The position numbers were made by a program, and so were the translations under genes. 64,000 nt of DNA from assembly GCA_022818135.1 (NCBI GenBank), contig JAFMSR010000008.1, positions 27,874,003 through 27,938,002 of the forward strand, written 5' to 3'. The DNA is from Saxidomus purpurata. Lineage: Eukaryota; Mollusca; Bivalvia; Venerida; Veneridae. Below the pieces are notes generated by a model that ran no database searches, was not told where the DNA came from, and worked only from the letters and a program-made list of their open reading frames with translations. Below, one piece after another: positions 37,593 to 48,276 of this stretch. Each line of letters begins with the position of its first letter. Within the stretch, counting starts at the first letter, position 1.

Positions 37593-38454
37593 GTTTAAGA
37601 AATATATTTACTGCAAGGAGTAATGTTCTTGTAATATATCCCGGTCGGTCTTCTCGCGCTGAATTGTTAATGTTTTAGGACCTCAGTAAAAACACTAGTA
37701 TGTCACCTATTTAATAGTTTAAAAAGTCTTTTAAACAGTTTTAAAGATTAGCTTTGTTATGGCAGTTTTACAGTATTTTCCCGACATTGCTTCTAATTAT
37801 TTTCTGTTTGTATTTGACACACAATTTCTTTAAAATCATGAAAAGAATATAATTTTTTCCACGGCAGCTGACTGAATGGAATACTTGCTCGGTTTAACAG
37901 TGTTGAAAATCAGAAACTCAGTCTGTTGTGTTGAAACGTCACGTGACTACAATTCGGACAACATCTTCTATTCTTAGAAAATTTCAGTCACTGACAGCCC
38001 AAATTTAGTCTTCAAGCACATGTATAAAAACTGTAGTTAACTTTCTGTGTCCATATGTATCAGTTCAAAATTATCGCACTGTCCCTAACTCTCAATATTT
38101 CATTGAAACAGCGTAGTTCATTCGACCGCACGTTGAGGAGATGATAAACCATAAGATGCCAATAATCGTATTACAATCGTAGGAAATCCAATTTGTCAGT
38201 CATTACATATCTGTTGAGGAACATTTTGTTTACTGCTAAACTATTTCTAAAACGCTGTTAACCTTGTTACTTTTTCTAGGAAACTACTGCTTTTCAAGTG
38301 TCAAGTACACCGTATAACTTGATTAAATCACTTTCTGAGATTCCTGATAAGTGTTTATTACCAGTAAGACACACATGCATTAATTAAGAAATAACAAATG
38401 TGTCCCTGTATTTTGTCGTTGAATAAAATACAGTCACAAGTTATAATGCTTAGT

Positions 38455-38492
38455 AATTAAATCACGAATGCGTATCACGAGTGATTTAATTT
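38455..38492. repeat. Short palindrome
   Basis: 'aattaaatcac' and its inverse 'gtgatttaatt' separated by about 15 bp. It may be the remnant of a foldback element. Confidence 0.5.
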
Positions 38493-38849
38493 TTCGCATT
38501 CGAGCGACTATGTTCTACAAAGTTAAGTCGTAATTTAATTTTATAGATTTTAAGCTAGTCATATATAAGCTAAATCTAACATGTTACAGCCTAAAATATT
38601 AACGACAGAATTCACTTGTCCAACTTAAAATAATAAAACGAGAACTTTGTGTTTTTTGGTTATTAAAGGGACATACCCTACATCTAGCCGATTATATTAT
38701 TGAAACATAGATCATATGTTCAGTGAACGTAAAATGATAAATAAATACAATTTCAAAGAAGAACCTATGGCGAAAAATGCCTCATTTTACCATTTATAGG
38801 TATCATTCTCAAAACCTTTTAAAATAATGTAATACCTAATACACCTTTA

Positions 38850-39189
38850 AAGCTGCTCGCTCTCAGACTTTGATGAAAACTCAAAGTTCTTCAAACTATA
38901 TGAAAATATAAATATAAGTATGTTTGAGTATAAATTCCTGTACAGTATATCTGTTGATTTGAAATAATACGCTACCAAATAACAATGTATAAAGTTACGC
39001 TTTTGAAAATTCAATATAAACATATAGTGTAGTGTTGCCATAAAACCAACATTTGCAATCGATTTTTGCAGATTCCTATCTAAATTGTTACTTATATTAT
39101 TAATTCTAGCCTTTAATTATATATTTTATGTATATAAAGTTTATCATTGTTTAAATTTTTTTTCAACGGCAACTGTGAGCGAGCAACTT
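38850..39189. repeat. 340-bp MITE with TA target site, copy 1
   Basis: Ends 'aagctgctcgctctcag' (38850) and the imperfect inverse 'ctgtgagcgagcaactt' (to 39189), with TA on both sides (38848-38849, 39190-39191). Its partner at 55701-56052 is alignable along its whole length. Size and TA duplication fit a Tc1/mariner-type MITE. No coding capacity. Confidence 0.9.
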
Positions 39190-39191
39190 TA

Positions 39192-40441
39192 AAAGATAAA
39201 TTAGAAAAAAGAAACAAATGTATCACAATACGGGCAGATAATGTTGTTTCTATAGGTATAGCTAACGTGAACTACCGTACTTTTGGATGTTTTTTTTTGG
39301 TAGGTAAAATTTTCGCCTATTTTACCCAAAACATGGTGGTTTTATTTTGGAGTGTTATTATCGAGGTGACATTAACTGGAATGACATTATTTTAACAAAA
39401 TCCATTAAGATTGGGACAATTTAATTACTGCAAATAATTTTAATCTAGGAAATCGAATCACAGCGAAAATATTTCATGGCTTGTAATGGAATACAAAAAT
39501 CACGGCATGGCACTACCATCAGCAGATACCAATCAATTTCATTGAAATATCAAATCCATTAAATGTTAATATTTAATTCCCTGTTGTATGTCAAGATTGT
39601 AAGTACTTCTGTTCATGCAATTATGTGAATTGATTAAAAATAACGCAAGAACGCACTCAAGTACAAAACTAAACTAGAAAACTCTCATTATGATTCATTA
39701 CAACATGAAAAAACTTGGAAATTCCCGCTCTTTTTTAAATAAGGATTGTTCATTTCAGTTATTTCTTTCACTCCCAGAATAAATTGGCTCCCTATGGCAA
39801 ATTAAGTCTGTTTAACTTAACTGCTACGGTCACGAGGATTGTCCTATATGTGACACGGTCTCAAAGTATTCGATATGCCCTTTAGTGGAAAATAAAGCAT
39901 ACGAGTTTAGAAAAGAAACTGCAGGTTGTGTCTGGAACAATGCATTTATAACCTTAAGATTCGAATCCTTTCTGATCATCCTTATACCGTTCAACATTTT
40001 GTTTTGCTGTTAAAGTGAACCCGCTACTTTATATTTGTTTAAAAAGAAAAACAAATCTTCACTTGAATTCATTTCTTAATGTAAATAATATGGTTACGAT
40101 AGCTGTATAGCATTTTAAAATGATATTACCGTTTTAGCTTACCATCATACTTTTGAATTAGACATTATTTACTGATTTCTACTCCTTAGATAATGTAAAT
40201 TGCCAAAGTTACAAAGAAAATATATAAATCTGTTCAACAGTTTTCTTCCCAATGGATGAAGAGAAAATATTTAAAAATCTGTATTTTGTCTGTTTATTTT
40301 AAATTAAATAGATGTCATTTAAGAATCAAATAGGTGTAAAAATAATTATCATTCTTTAAATAAGCATCACTTATACGAATATACTAAATGAAAATTCAAA
40401 TGGTTTTAACTTTAAAAGACACCAAGAATTGAAATGCTTAC
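39192..40441. other. No gene seen
   Basis: AT-rich. The plus-strand ORF starting in the MITE end (39147-39395) has no recognised similarity. Confidence 0.4.
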
Positions 40442-40600
40442 AGTTTACTCTTTGAGTGATTTACCGGTTAGTATGTTACTGTCCGTCGTTAGGAAGCTTC
40501 GTAATTAATCATTGAGGCCCTTGGCCTTCGTGACTATATTACTACTCATCTAATATCCACATAGTGATAGACTAACCGGTATATCACTCAAAAGTAAACT
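40442..40600. repeat. 159-bp MITE
   Basis: Inverted ends 'agtttactctttgagtgat' at 40442 and the inverse of 'agtttacttttgagtgata' ending at 40600, both continuing into 'accggttagt'. The terminal repeat is about 34 bp. No coding capacity. Confidence 0.85.
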
Positions 40601-40929
40601 CTATTTCCTAATAATCAACCTCCAACCGATAAAATATGAAAATATATCAGTGATAAAACACAGTTTTTCATTAGTTAGCATAAAAAATGAATACATTTAT
40701 ACAATTAACACACAGTGACTCACGACTATAATATTAAATATAAAGATAACCTTTTTTAAATACCCTGGTTCCCGCTGTGTTTGTGATGCTATATCTGTAT
40801 AAACTTTGTAGAACCATGATACACAATCTTACTCTTTGAAACCAGATGCGAATTTTCATAGCAATTTTTCATTTCTCATTTCAGGGAGATTCTTTGTTTT
40901 CTTCTTCTTATTCTTTCATATTTCTTGTG

Positions 40930-41175
40930 CGTAGGCAATGGCCTGTGTATCATTATTCTTTGAAGTTGTTGACCTTCTTCACTAAATCTCCACCAATAAG
41001 ATTTCTCACAAAGGACAATGTAGTTTGTACAGATTGTATTCGAGTACACTTGAATTTGATTGAAAATGAGAAACACAATATCGTGTCTTCCTTGCAAACA
41101 TTAAATGTTATTTGTGTTGATGAATTAGTAATTGTGCGTAAAAGCAAGCAGTGGCCCGTTTAAAAAACACACGAC
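40930..41175 (-). pseudogene. Possible intron and next exon of the HSPA12-like fragment
   Basis: Directly downstream (minus strand) of the HSPA12-like exon. About 120-130 bp of apparent intron leads to a frame reading NLIGGDLVKKVNNFKE at about 40975-41022, plausible as the helix that follows VD.xF..L in HSPA12. The whole stretch is also present, diverged, at 54230-54545. A splice acceptor is not clear-cut. A weak call. Confidence 0.35.
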
Positions 41176-41300
41176 TTTGAGGAAGGGATAGAAATTGTCG
41201 TCAACTTTTGTTCCTCCCCATGCCCCACCACTGGCCTTGTGAAGTTCTTTGAGTGCTCCACCACGCATAACTTCATGTACTGTAATATCCACAGTTCCAC
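41176..41300 (-). pseudogene. HSPA12-like Hsp70 exon (isolated)
   Basis: HSPA12 proteins are divergent Hsp70 ATPases, known to be greatly expanded in bivalves. The 125-bp exon reads GTVDITVHEV then LKELHKASGGAWGGTKVDD, which is the phosphate-2 loop and following strand of the HSPA12 ATPase domain. On the minus strand it is preceded by a good acceptor (a T-rich tract ending 'cttttacag' at 41301-41309) in the phase expected for a split Gly codon of the GGG motif, and followed by a possible GT donor at 41174-41175. I found no upstream exon (the GTTYSGY region) or C-terminal exons in correct order, so it is most likely a gene fragment; exons of a very long-intron gene cannot be excluded. Confidence 0.8.
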
Positions 41301-41309
41301 CTGTAAAAG

Positions 41310-42184
41310 AAAAAAAGAACATTTAAGAAAGTTAGCTGAAGTTTTGTCTGTATTTTTGCAGTACAGTATTAATTGCACAGCTTTGTATTAATACTGAATA
41401 TGTCTGGTACCACTGTTTCATAGAAAGTTTGCTGAAAATGAAGCAAACCTGGAAGCTGAAAATAAAGAACACTACATTAAGGTTTCATACTCGATTTTGT
41501 TAAGTCAATTCTCGGAAATTATTTTTAAAAGTAACGGCTCTGTTTAGTCACCGACAATGTGCTTATTATGCTATGGATTAAGATCTAGAAGATTATTTAA
41601 AATTCAAAGCAATAACAGACAAATTACCATACGTCATTACAAAAAAAATGTCTCATCTGCAGTCCTATGGCTTAAAGTAATCACAAAGTGCTGTATGGCG
41701 GCCCTTTGCTTTGATGTAGTTTTTCTATCCCATTTTGATCATCTGACAAACATTAAAGAATATTGTGTTTGAAGATGCAAGTTTTTAGTTTTCATGATTT
41801 ACATTGGATGACTGTACCTTGTATTTGCTTTTAGATATTTTTTGTCTTTCAAAAGTTTCGAATAATGAGCAGCTGTCTTGTTTAAAGAGACACACATCCT
41901 TGTTTCCTCAATTTTCGTATCATCAAGTTACCATGGTTTCTTGTATTCTCGTAATTAACATAAATGACTCACATTAAAGCTTCTTACACGTACAGCTATC
42001 TTTCACATTCTATTTAGCTACAGGGCAAGCTGCAACAGTCTCGGTCATACATCAAATATGCCAGATCCACTTTCCTTTCAGTCATGCAAATAATCTTTTC
42101 AAAACTAAACAAAAGTAAGAAGGATATATGTACACAAACCTTAAAGAGGTTGATAATAAGTAGCGTTATGGCACTATAGGTTAG
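41310..42184. other. No gene seen
   Basis: AT-rich sequence. The ORF at 41557-41772 is unrecognised. Confidence 0.4.
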
Positions 42185-42345
42185 TAGTGTGGAAGGAGAA
42201 AGTTTATCTGGCAAGGCGGAGAAATTTATAGGGTGAGCCGAAGGCGAACTCGATAAAAAAAATAATATCAAACAGGGAATGCCACGTACCAAAAACGCAG
42301 CCTCCCCAAAACGAGCCCCACAGCACCCAGAAGTGCACACCACCA

Positions 42346-42377
<32 letters not shown>

Positions 42378-42579
42378 ACACACACACATATATACTACCG
42401 ACACACACTAGCATACAAAGCAAACACACGAGGACAAAACGAACAATTAAAGGAACACAGTGGGGCACCGCCTTGGAACGGTCAGTGGCAAAAACACCAC
42501 TGGGGAGCTTAAACCGGTTTATGGTGCGCACCCAACCTCACTCTTACTCGATAAAGATAAACTTTCTCCATTCACGCTA
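42185..42579 (-). repeat. CA-microsatellite-bearing element with inverted ends
   Basis: Ends: 'tagtgtggaaggagaaag' at 42185 and the inverse of 'tagcgtgaatggagaaag' ending 42579, continuing into 'tttatct' on both. The interior holds a (CA)n run at about 42349-42389 and the block 'cacttctgggtg.tgtgggg' on the minus strand. The same interior recurs, without the ends, on the plus strand at 52250-52535. The ORFs here are microsatellite read-through. Confidence 0.8.
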
Positions 42580-43439
42580 CCAAACTATTTCTCTATTTAT
42601 CATGTCATTCGTTCTCACATTGAAAACAAACCTTGAAATGTCTGGTTTTATTGTGAAACTACCTTAAAGTTTAACATTAGTAAACAATATGTTGACTGAA
42701 ATGTTATGACTGTGATAAATGGGATCCTGTGACAAAACATGATAATTATGTTTATGTGGACAGCATGAATTTGGTCTTATAATGGGCCTCTCCCTTGAGA
42801 AATTTCAAAATTTTGTATGCTTTTAAATGTGTTTATATTAAATGCATCCTGGGTGTGTTTTCAGATTGTAATTTCAGATTTTGTTTTTATATTTTAGAAG
42901 AACTGTTTGAAATATAAGGTTAATTTTAAGCTAGCTGATTTATATTCTTGCATTTCTTAGACAGATACAACATATCAAGTAAAATACTTCCAGGAATCAT
43001 GCTTTTTTAAGGATCGACGCAATAACATGATTGAGTTTCAAGTTTGAAAATCCATTAAGAATGCAAGATTTGTAGAGATAGGCAGCTAAGACCTAATGCA
43101 AGGTCATTATCTTCACAATGATGCATAACAAAGCAACTATTGTCAATATTTTCCTAATCAATGAAAACTGAAAACCTCTTTTCACTGGGCGTTTCTATCG
43201 AAAGATTAGCAGGAGTTTTGGGACCAGAGGTATATATAATAATGAAACATTCTAACACGAATAGCTGTGTTTCCTATATAAACATAACTATAGCGAACAA
43301 GCTTTATTTTACGATAAAATATTGCAAGTTCTTCCCAGGGACGACGTTCTGTAAATAACGCCGGGATGTGACGTACGTAAACAAATGCGTTCAATCACAT
43401 TTCGGAATTTAAAATTACAATGATGTACTGGTACGCGTT
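42580..43439. other. No gene seen
   Basis: AT-rich sequence with no recognised feature. Confidence 0.4.
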
Positions 43440-43690
43440 CGATAAATGGCGAAAACTGCCTTATTTTACCACAATGAATCAATATAGAGGCTTTCTGTAA
43501 TAAATTGTATCCACCCATTAATTGTTCAACATATACTTTACATAGATTATTTAATGGTTTACGGTACTGCAGTATAATTTTAACCGCTGATTTTATCGAT
43601 AATGACTGGGAATGCATAGCTGAAAGTTTAAGGTTAAGGTGTATTACTTCCAAAGAGTCTATTTTCTATGTTTTGAAGGTTATTTGCTTG
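43440..43690 (+). repeat. Dispersed repeat F4, uninterrupted copy
   Basis: Shares 'gaggctttctgtaat', 'ttgtatccacc', 'acatagattattta', 'cggtactgcagt' and 'gattttatcgataatgactg' with 52820-53160, and the inverted first part with 61740-61860. This copy shows the uninterrupted 'tttacggtactgcag' site. Confidence 0.85.
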
Positions 43691-43739
43691 ACATCAGTTA
43701 TAGGGTACGTCCTTTTGTGTGTTTCCCTTTCGAGCAAGA

Positions 43740-43880
43740 TTTTTTCTGATGTGCCGAAAGATTTAATTTCCACATTCATTCTCTTTTCCGCTGAGGCCAA
43801 CAATGGTGCTTGGTCCATTGGGGTCCTCAATCAGCTCTTGGACATGTTCCATTACTTTATGAATAACCAAACTGGCTGAT
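43740..43880 (-). pseudogene. Short coding-like fragment, possibly HSPA12 C-terminal lobe
   Basis: A minus-strand frame reads VMEHVQELIEDPNGPSTIVG, reminiscent of the helix and strand before the VGGF motif in HSPA12 proteins. The frame is broken right after, where GGF would be expected, and continues open only in another frame. It lies upstream of the 41.3-kb exon, the wrong order for one gene. The identification is tentative. Confidence 0.3.
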
Positions 43881-44029
43881 CAATAAATCCGCCATCTCAA
43901 TGGCCTTTTGTTTGTACTGTGACCAGAGGGTAGGCTATTTTTTCTTTGGATCCTAAGACCTATAAATTTGCCGCATGAATCTAAATTTACCCAATACCTT
44001 TGACAGAAAATTTGCCCTTTCTTTATTTA

Positions 44030-45490
44030 TCCCCCGCCAAAGGCGAAGGGGATATTAGAAATGCTCTTCGTCCGTCCGTCCGTGCGTCCGTCCCAATTTT
44101 GTCCGGAGCATAACTCCAAAAGTACTTGAGCTATTTTCTTCAAACTTCATACACTGACAGAGCACATTGGGAGGAAGTGCAGTGTGTAAGAACAATAACT
44201 CTACCTTGCCTACTTTTAGAGTTATTCCCCTTTTATCAGATTTACTTGAAAAACTTTGTCCGGAGCATAACTCCAAAAGTACTTGAGGGATTTTCTTCAA
44301 ACTTAATACACTGACATAGCACATTGGTAGGAAGTGCAGTGTGCAAGAACAATAACTCTACCTTGCCTACTTTTAGAGTTATTCCCCTTTATCAGATTTA
44401 CTCTAAAAGTTTTGTCCAGAGCATAACTCCAAAAGTACTTGAGGGATTTACTTCAAACTTAATACACTGACATAGCACATTGGTAGGAAGTGCAGTGTGC
44501 AAGAACAATAACTCTACCTTGCCTACTTTTAGAGTTATTCCCCTTTATCAGATTTACTTGTCCGAAGCATAACTCCAAAAGTACTTGAGGGATTTTCTTC
44601 AAACTTAATACACTGACATAGCACATTGGTAGGAAGTGCAGTGTGCAAGAACAATAACTCTACCTTGCCTACTTTTAGAGTTATTCCCCTTTATCAGATT
44701 TACTTTAAAAGTTATGTCCGGAGCATAACTCCAAAAGTACTTGAGGGATTTACTTCAAACTTAATACACTGACATAGCACATTGGTAGGAAGTGCAGTGT
44801 GCAAGAACAATAACTCTACCTTGCCTACTTTTAGAGTTATTCCCCTTTATCAGATTTACTTGTCCGAAGCATAACTCCAAAAGTACTTGAGGGATTTTCT
44901 TCAAACTTAATACACTGACATAGCACATTGGTAGGAAGTGCAGTGTGCAAGAACAATAACTCTACCTTGCCTATTTTAGAGTTATTCCCCTTGATCAGAT
45001 TTACTTGTCCGAGGCATAACTCCAAAAGTACTTGAGGGATTTACTTCAAACTTAATACACTGACATAGCACATTGGTAGGAAGTGCAGTGTGTAAGAACA
45101 ATAACTCTACCTTGCCTACTTTTAGAGTTATTCCCCTTTATCAGATTTACTTGAAAAACTTTGTCCGGAGCATAACTCCAAAAGTACTTGAGGGATTTTC
45201 TTCAAACTTAATACACTGACATAGCACATTGGTAGGAAGTGCAGTGTGCAAGAACAATAACTCTACCTTGTCTACTTTTAGTCAAATAGAAAAATATCAT
45301 ACCTATACTGATAATGAACATTAATATAGTTTTGCAAACCTTCTCTTCATTGCCTTATTCTTTTTCCACTTACTTGAAAACTGTACTCAGCATGACCATA
45401 ACTTTACGGCTTTTTAAGGATTTCCTCTCACCAAGTAAAATGTATGAAAGTACAACCTTCAGGTAACTTTTTCCTGGCGGGGGATTAACC
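44030..45490 (+). repeat. Eight-unit ~150-bp tandem array in a bivalve repeat frame
   Basis: 'gcataactccaaaagtactt' recurs at about 44107, 44265, 44421, 44567, 44724, 44870, 45013 and 45168. Later units are over 95% alike by eye, with two subtypes that differ by an ~11-bp segment before 'gcataactcc'. The array is preceded by 'cccgccaaaggcgaagggg' and a (CGTC)n run, and closed by 'cctggcgggggatt'. Recent unequal crossover is likely. ORFs here are read-through. Confidence 0.95.
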
Positions 45491-45614
45491 ATGTGTAACA
45501 TGGCTCTTGTTACTTAATAAAGCTAATATTGTTGATTCATGCTTTTTATCAAAAAGGACTCGGGCATAATTACCGGGCATCATAAGTTCAGGATTGATTC
45601 CTGTTGTTTTTTTT

Positions 45615-45740
45615 ACAACGCGTTGCAGTTGGGTTTGCCCGCACGCTATCTTGGCAATCAATACAGTTATAATCTTACGTCACTCAAAGCGCAATTTTGA
45701 AACTATTTTAGAGCTAGTTTATAGGTTAACTCCTCCCTAT
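45615..45740 (+). repeat. 125-bp 'caacgcgttg' module, copy B
   Basis: Begins 'tacaacgcgttgcag' and ends at 'ggttaactcctccc'. It aligns, at roughly 75-80% by eye, with the reverse complement of 48150-48276, the sequence that abuts the end of the RAG1-like pseudogene. It includes 'cttacgtcac' (CRE-like) and 'gcaatcaata'. Both copies have an open frame starting TRCSW in this strand, but no family was recognised. Confidence 0.75.
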
Positions 45741-46049
45741 TCAAGGACATTTAGGTACGAGCGTTCAGCTTCTTACTCATGTCGTCAATTTGCTCCGCCC
45801 AAAAACTTGCATGGTAAGCTACTGAACGATCTTCACTTGTGTATTTTATGCAAGTGGCAAGGTTGAATATAGGTTTCCTCGCGTATTTTGGAGTGACTTC
45901 GAGAGAAATTGTATAGATCTAGACTATTTTATTTAAAATGTTGATTATACTCCTTTAAACGAGATCTCTTTTAATCACAGCGAATGCGCTACGGTATCAT
46001 TCATTGCATTTAATTTAAGTGTACTACAAAGGAAGAGTCCCATTTAAAA
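45741..46049. other. No gene seen
   Basis: The ORF 45594-45866 spans the 125-bp module and continues here. It is unrecognised. Confidence 0.4.
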
Positions 46050-47400
46050 CCACCGAAATAGGGGTGTACCCGTCGTTAGTACAGGTCCGTCGTAAGTACA
46101 TGTAAATTATGTTCGCGGAACTATACATAATTCATAATGACGTCTGGTGAACAAAAATATATTGTAATGCTTTTTTTCATAAAATGTGGTTTTAGTCTGT
46201 TTCTCATACAAAATGTCAACGAAACCAACGAAATTTACGAAATTATTAATATTTGAGAACATCGATAACTGATATTGCAGCACCTATCTGTAAACGTGAA
46301 AAATATGTTTGTCTCCGGCAGTAACTCTGGAACTGGAACTCTGAACCTTTATTTCGCAAAGCGTCACCACAAAAGCAAGGTCATGGGCAAGAGTAGAAGT
46401 GTCGTATTCTACTGACATACTAGTATCTAGTGCCGTATTCTACCAACATACTAGTATCTAGTGTCATATTCTAATGACATATCACGTTCATCTGAAAATG
46501 CTTGCCTGCCAAAATCTTAACTTGTGTACAAGTGAATTTACGGACATTTTCTGTTGTGTTATCACAACCAAGTTTCCTTTCTATACTGCAGACAGTGAAC
46601 ACGGATATTTTCGCTTATGAACTGTGTTTTTACTTTCAAAGTCAATGGTTTCTCCCTTCCTTCAATCTTTGGAGTGGGGTCGGAGTGTTGAATCTGAGAA
46701 AAAATTGCAAACCAGTGAACAGAGACGTAGTTACTTTGGACATAAAAATGAAATGGCAGGCATGACAGTCGGACCGGTAGTTTATTGACGATTATGTAAT
46801 TGATTGTACTTTATCTCATATATATTTACATGTATTTCCATTCTTTTATATTCCAAGCCATAAAGTGTATGGTGGATGTCTAAAAGTAAACTGTTCCAGT
46901 TGGCAAGATGCGTGTAGGATACTGCACCTTGACCAATGCAATTTACAACCAGGTGTCACGCATGAGCGAAATGTTGGGCACATGACTTCAGAGTTACACG
47001 ATTACTCAACACATTGTTATACCTCTTTAACTAACTACATTTTTTTTTCGGCTGTTGTTCACATTTTGGTGCAGAAACATTCGGCCAATGATAAAGAAAA
47101 CATTTAAAGAATCTGCGAGAGTCAAACATTTTGTTTTGCACTGACCGCTGTGTCGTCAGTTTCACTGAAGTAAAATGTACACACTAATCTTAGACTAATA
47201 AATCCTCGATATACTTATGCACACTAATTTATTTCCAGTGTCAATGGCTATCCACATATCCATAATTATGATAATCATTAGTAAAGTTCTAGGACATATG
47301 ATTAACTCGCGCATGCACGCGAGACGGTGAACTCACAAGAAGTTCTCGCAAAGACATTTAATGTTCACATGTAGTTATTTATAGTAATGTATATAGTAAA
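46050..47400 (+). repeat. Large dispersed repeat F3, copy 2
   Basis: Parallel to 28730-30420 (see that entry for the shared landmarks). This copy contains a minisatellite expansion where the other has a single unit. ORFs 46502-46765 and 46865-47107 are not clearly conserved in copy 1. Confidence 0.7.
46399..46484 (+). repeat. 31-bp minisatellite, about 2.8 copies
   Basis: Units start 'gtgtcgtattct' (46399), 'gtgccgtattct' (46430) and 'gtgtcatattct' (46461), each followed by '...gacatactagtatcta' or a variant. The corresponding site in F3 copy 1 (about 29635) has one unit. Confidence 0.9.
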
Positions 47401-48149
47401 TTGTACGTATACGAGAACTTGTGCATATTAATTACACTTGAAATAAACAAATACAAGTCATATGTGACGATTATGTTGGTGGAGTGCTGCTGTATATGTC
47501 CAACCGATAGTACAGCAGGGGTGTGGAACTCCTATGTCCGACCTGTCTGACATGGGATTTTCTCTGCCGTCGGACAAGCGGATTTTTCTGTCCAGGTTGT
47601 CCGCAGACAAGCCGAAATTTTGAGGAGAAAATAAGAAACGAATAAATAATGTACGAAAGTCATGTTGACGCCGAGACCCTCTATATCTATTTGCACTATT
47701 GGGAAAACCTTTTAATTTTGACAGCGCGCTGTTTGTGTTTTGCTATTTTTTTTGTATGTTCATGTATTTCCTCGTGGATTAGCCTCAATATTTCGACTGC
47801 AAGACAAACCCATTTTACAACTAACGTTACATCTAGTCTGCCTTTGCTAAGAGCGGCCACCGTATATAGCAAAAAGCTCTTGCGCATAATGAGTTGGGCT
47901 ACTCGTGGAGGTACGCAATAAACTTTTCATAGTCCATTTCGTAAAGTTTGGAGAAAGTTCCATCTAGCTACTCCATTGTAATTAAAGTGCAAATCAATAT
48001 CCGATATTGATTCTGTCATGACTTTAATTTTTTTCCACGTTTTTCGGATCAAATGAGTGCATGAATGCGGTTTAGGAAGAACGTGACGTCAGAATTAAAT
48101 TAAGACTGATCGCGTGCGCCCCTATTGGCCTTGTCATTGAAAGTACGGA
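47401..48149. other. No gene seen
   Basis: 'cagcaggggtgtggaactcc' (47513-47532) resembles a hAT-type terminus, but no matching right end was found. The ORF 47649-47921 is unrecognised. Confidence 0.35.
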
Positions 48150-48276
48150 GGGGAGGAGTTAACCGATATATACATGCTCTATTAATAGTTTCAGATTCGC
48201 CTTTGTGTGACGTAAGTTTGTAACTATATTGATTGCTAAAACAGCGTACGGGAAAAGCCAGCTGCAACGCGTTGTA
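48150..48276 (-). repeat. 125-bp 'caacgcgttg' module, copy A, abutting RAG1L
   Basis: Read on the minus strand it starts 'tacaacgcgttgcag' exactly where RAG1 similarity stops (48276/48277), and it aligns with 45615-45740. It may be a mobile fragment that truncated RAG1L, or flanking sequence duplicated elsewhere. Confidence 0.75.

Larger units (their letters stand above)
35247..38640. other. Long interval with no gene seen
   Basis: AT-rich. The minus-strand ORF 35254-35457 (67 codons, three Cys) could be an exon but has no recognised homology. ORFs at 36047-36250 and 36243-36443 are unrecognised. A short (AAATG)n run lies near 36892-36911, and an A/T satellite at 37500-37592. Confidence 0.4.

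Noticed and set aside
42014..42531. Several overlapping minus-strand ORFs of 66-123 codons
   Set aside because: They are read-through of the CA microsatellite and its flanks (strings of Val-Cys), with no family resemblance.
43505..43879. 124-codon plus-strand ORF
   Set aside because: First half is the F4 repeat; the second half is antisense to a more protein-like minus-strand fragment.
47513..47560. hAT transposon terminus
   Set aside because: The start 'caggggtg' is suggestive, but no inverted partner and no 8-bp duplication were found.
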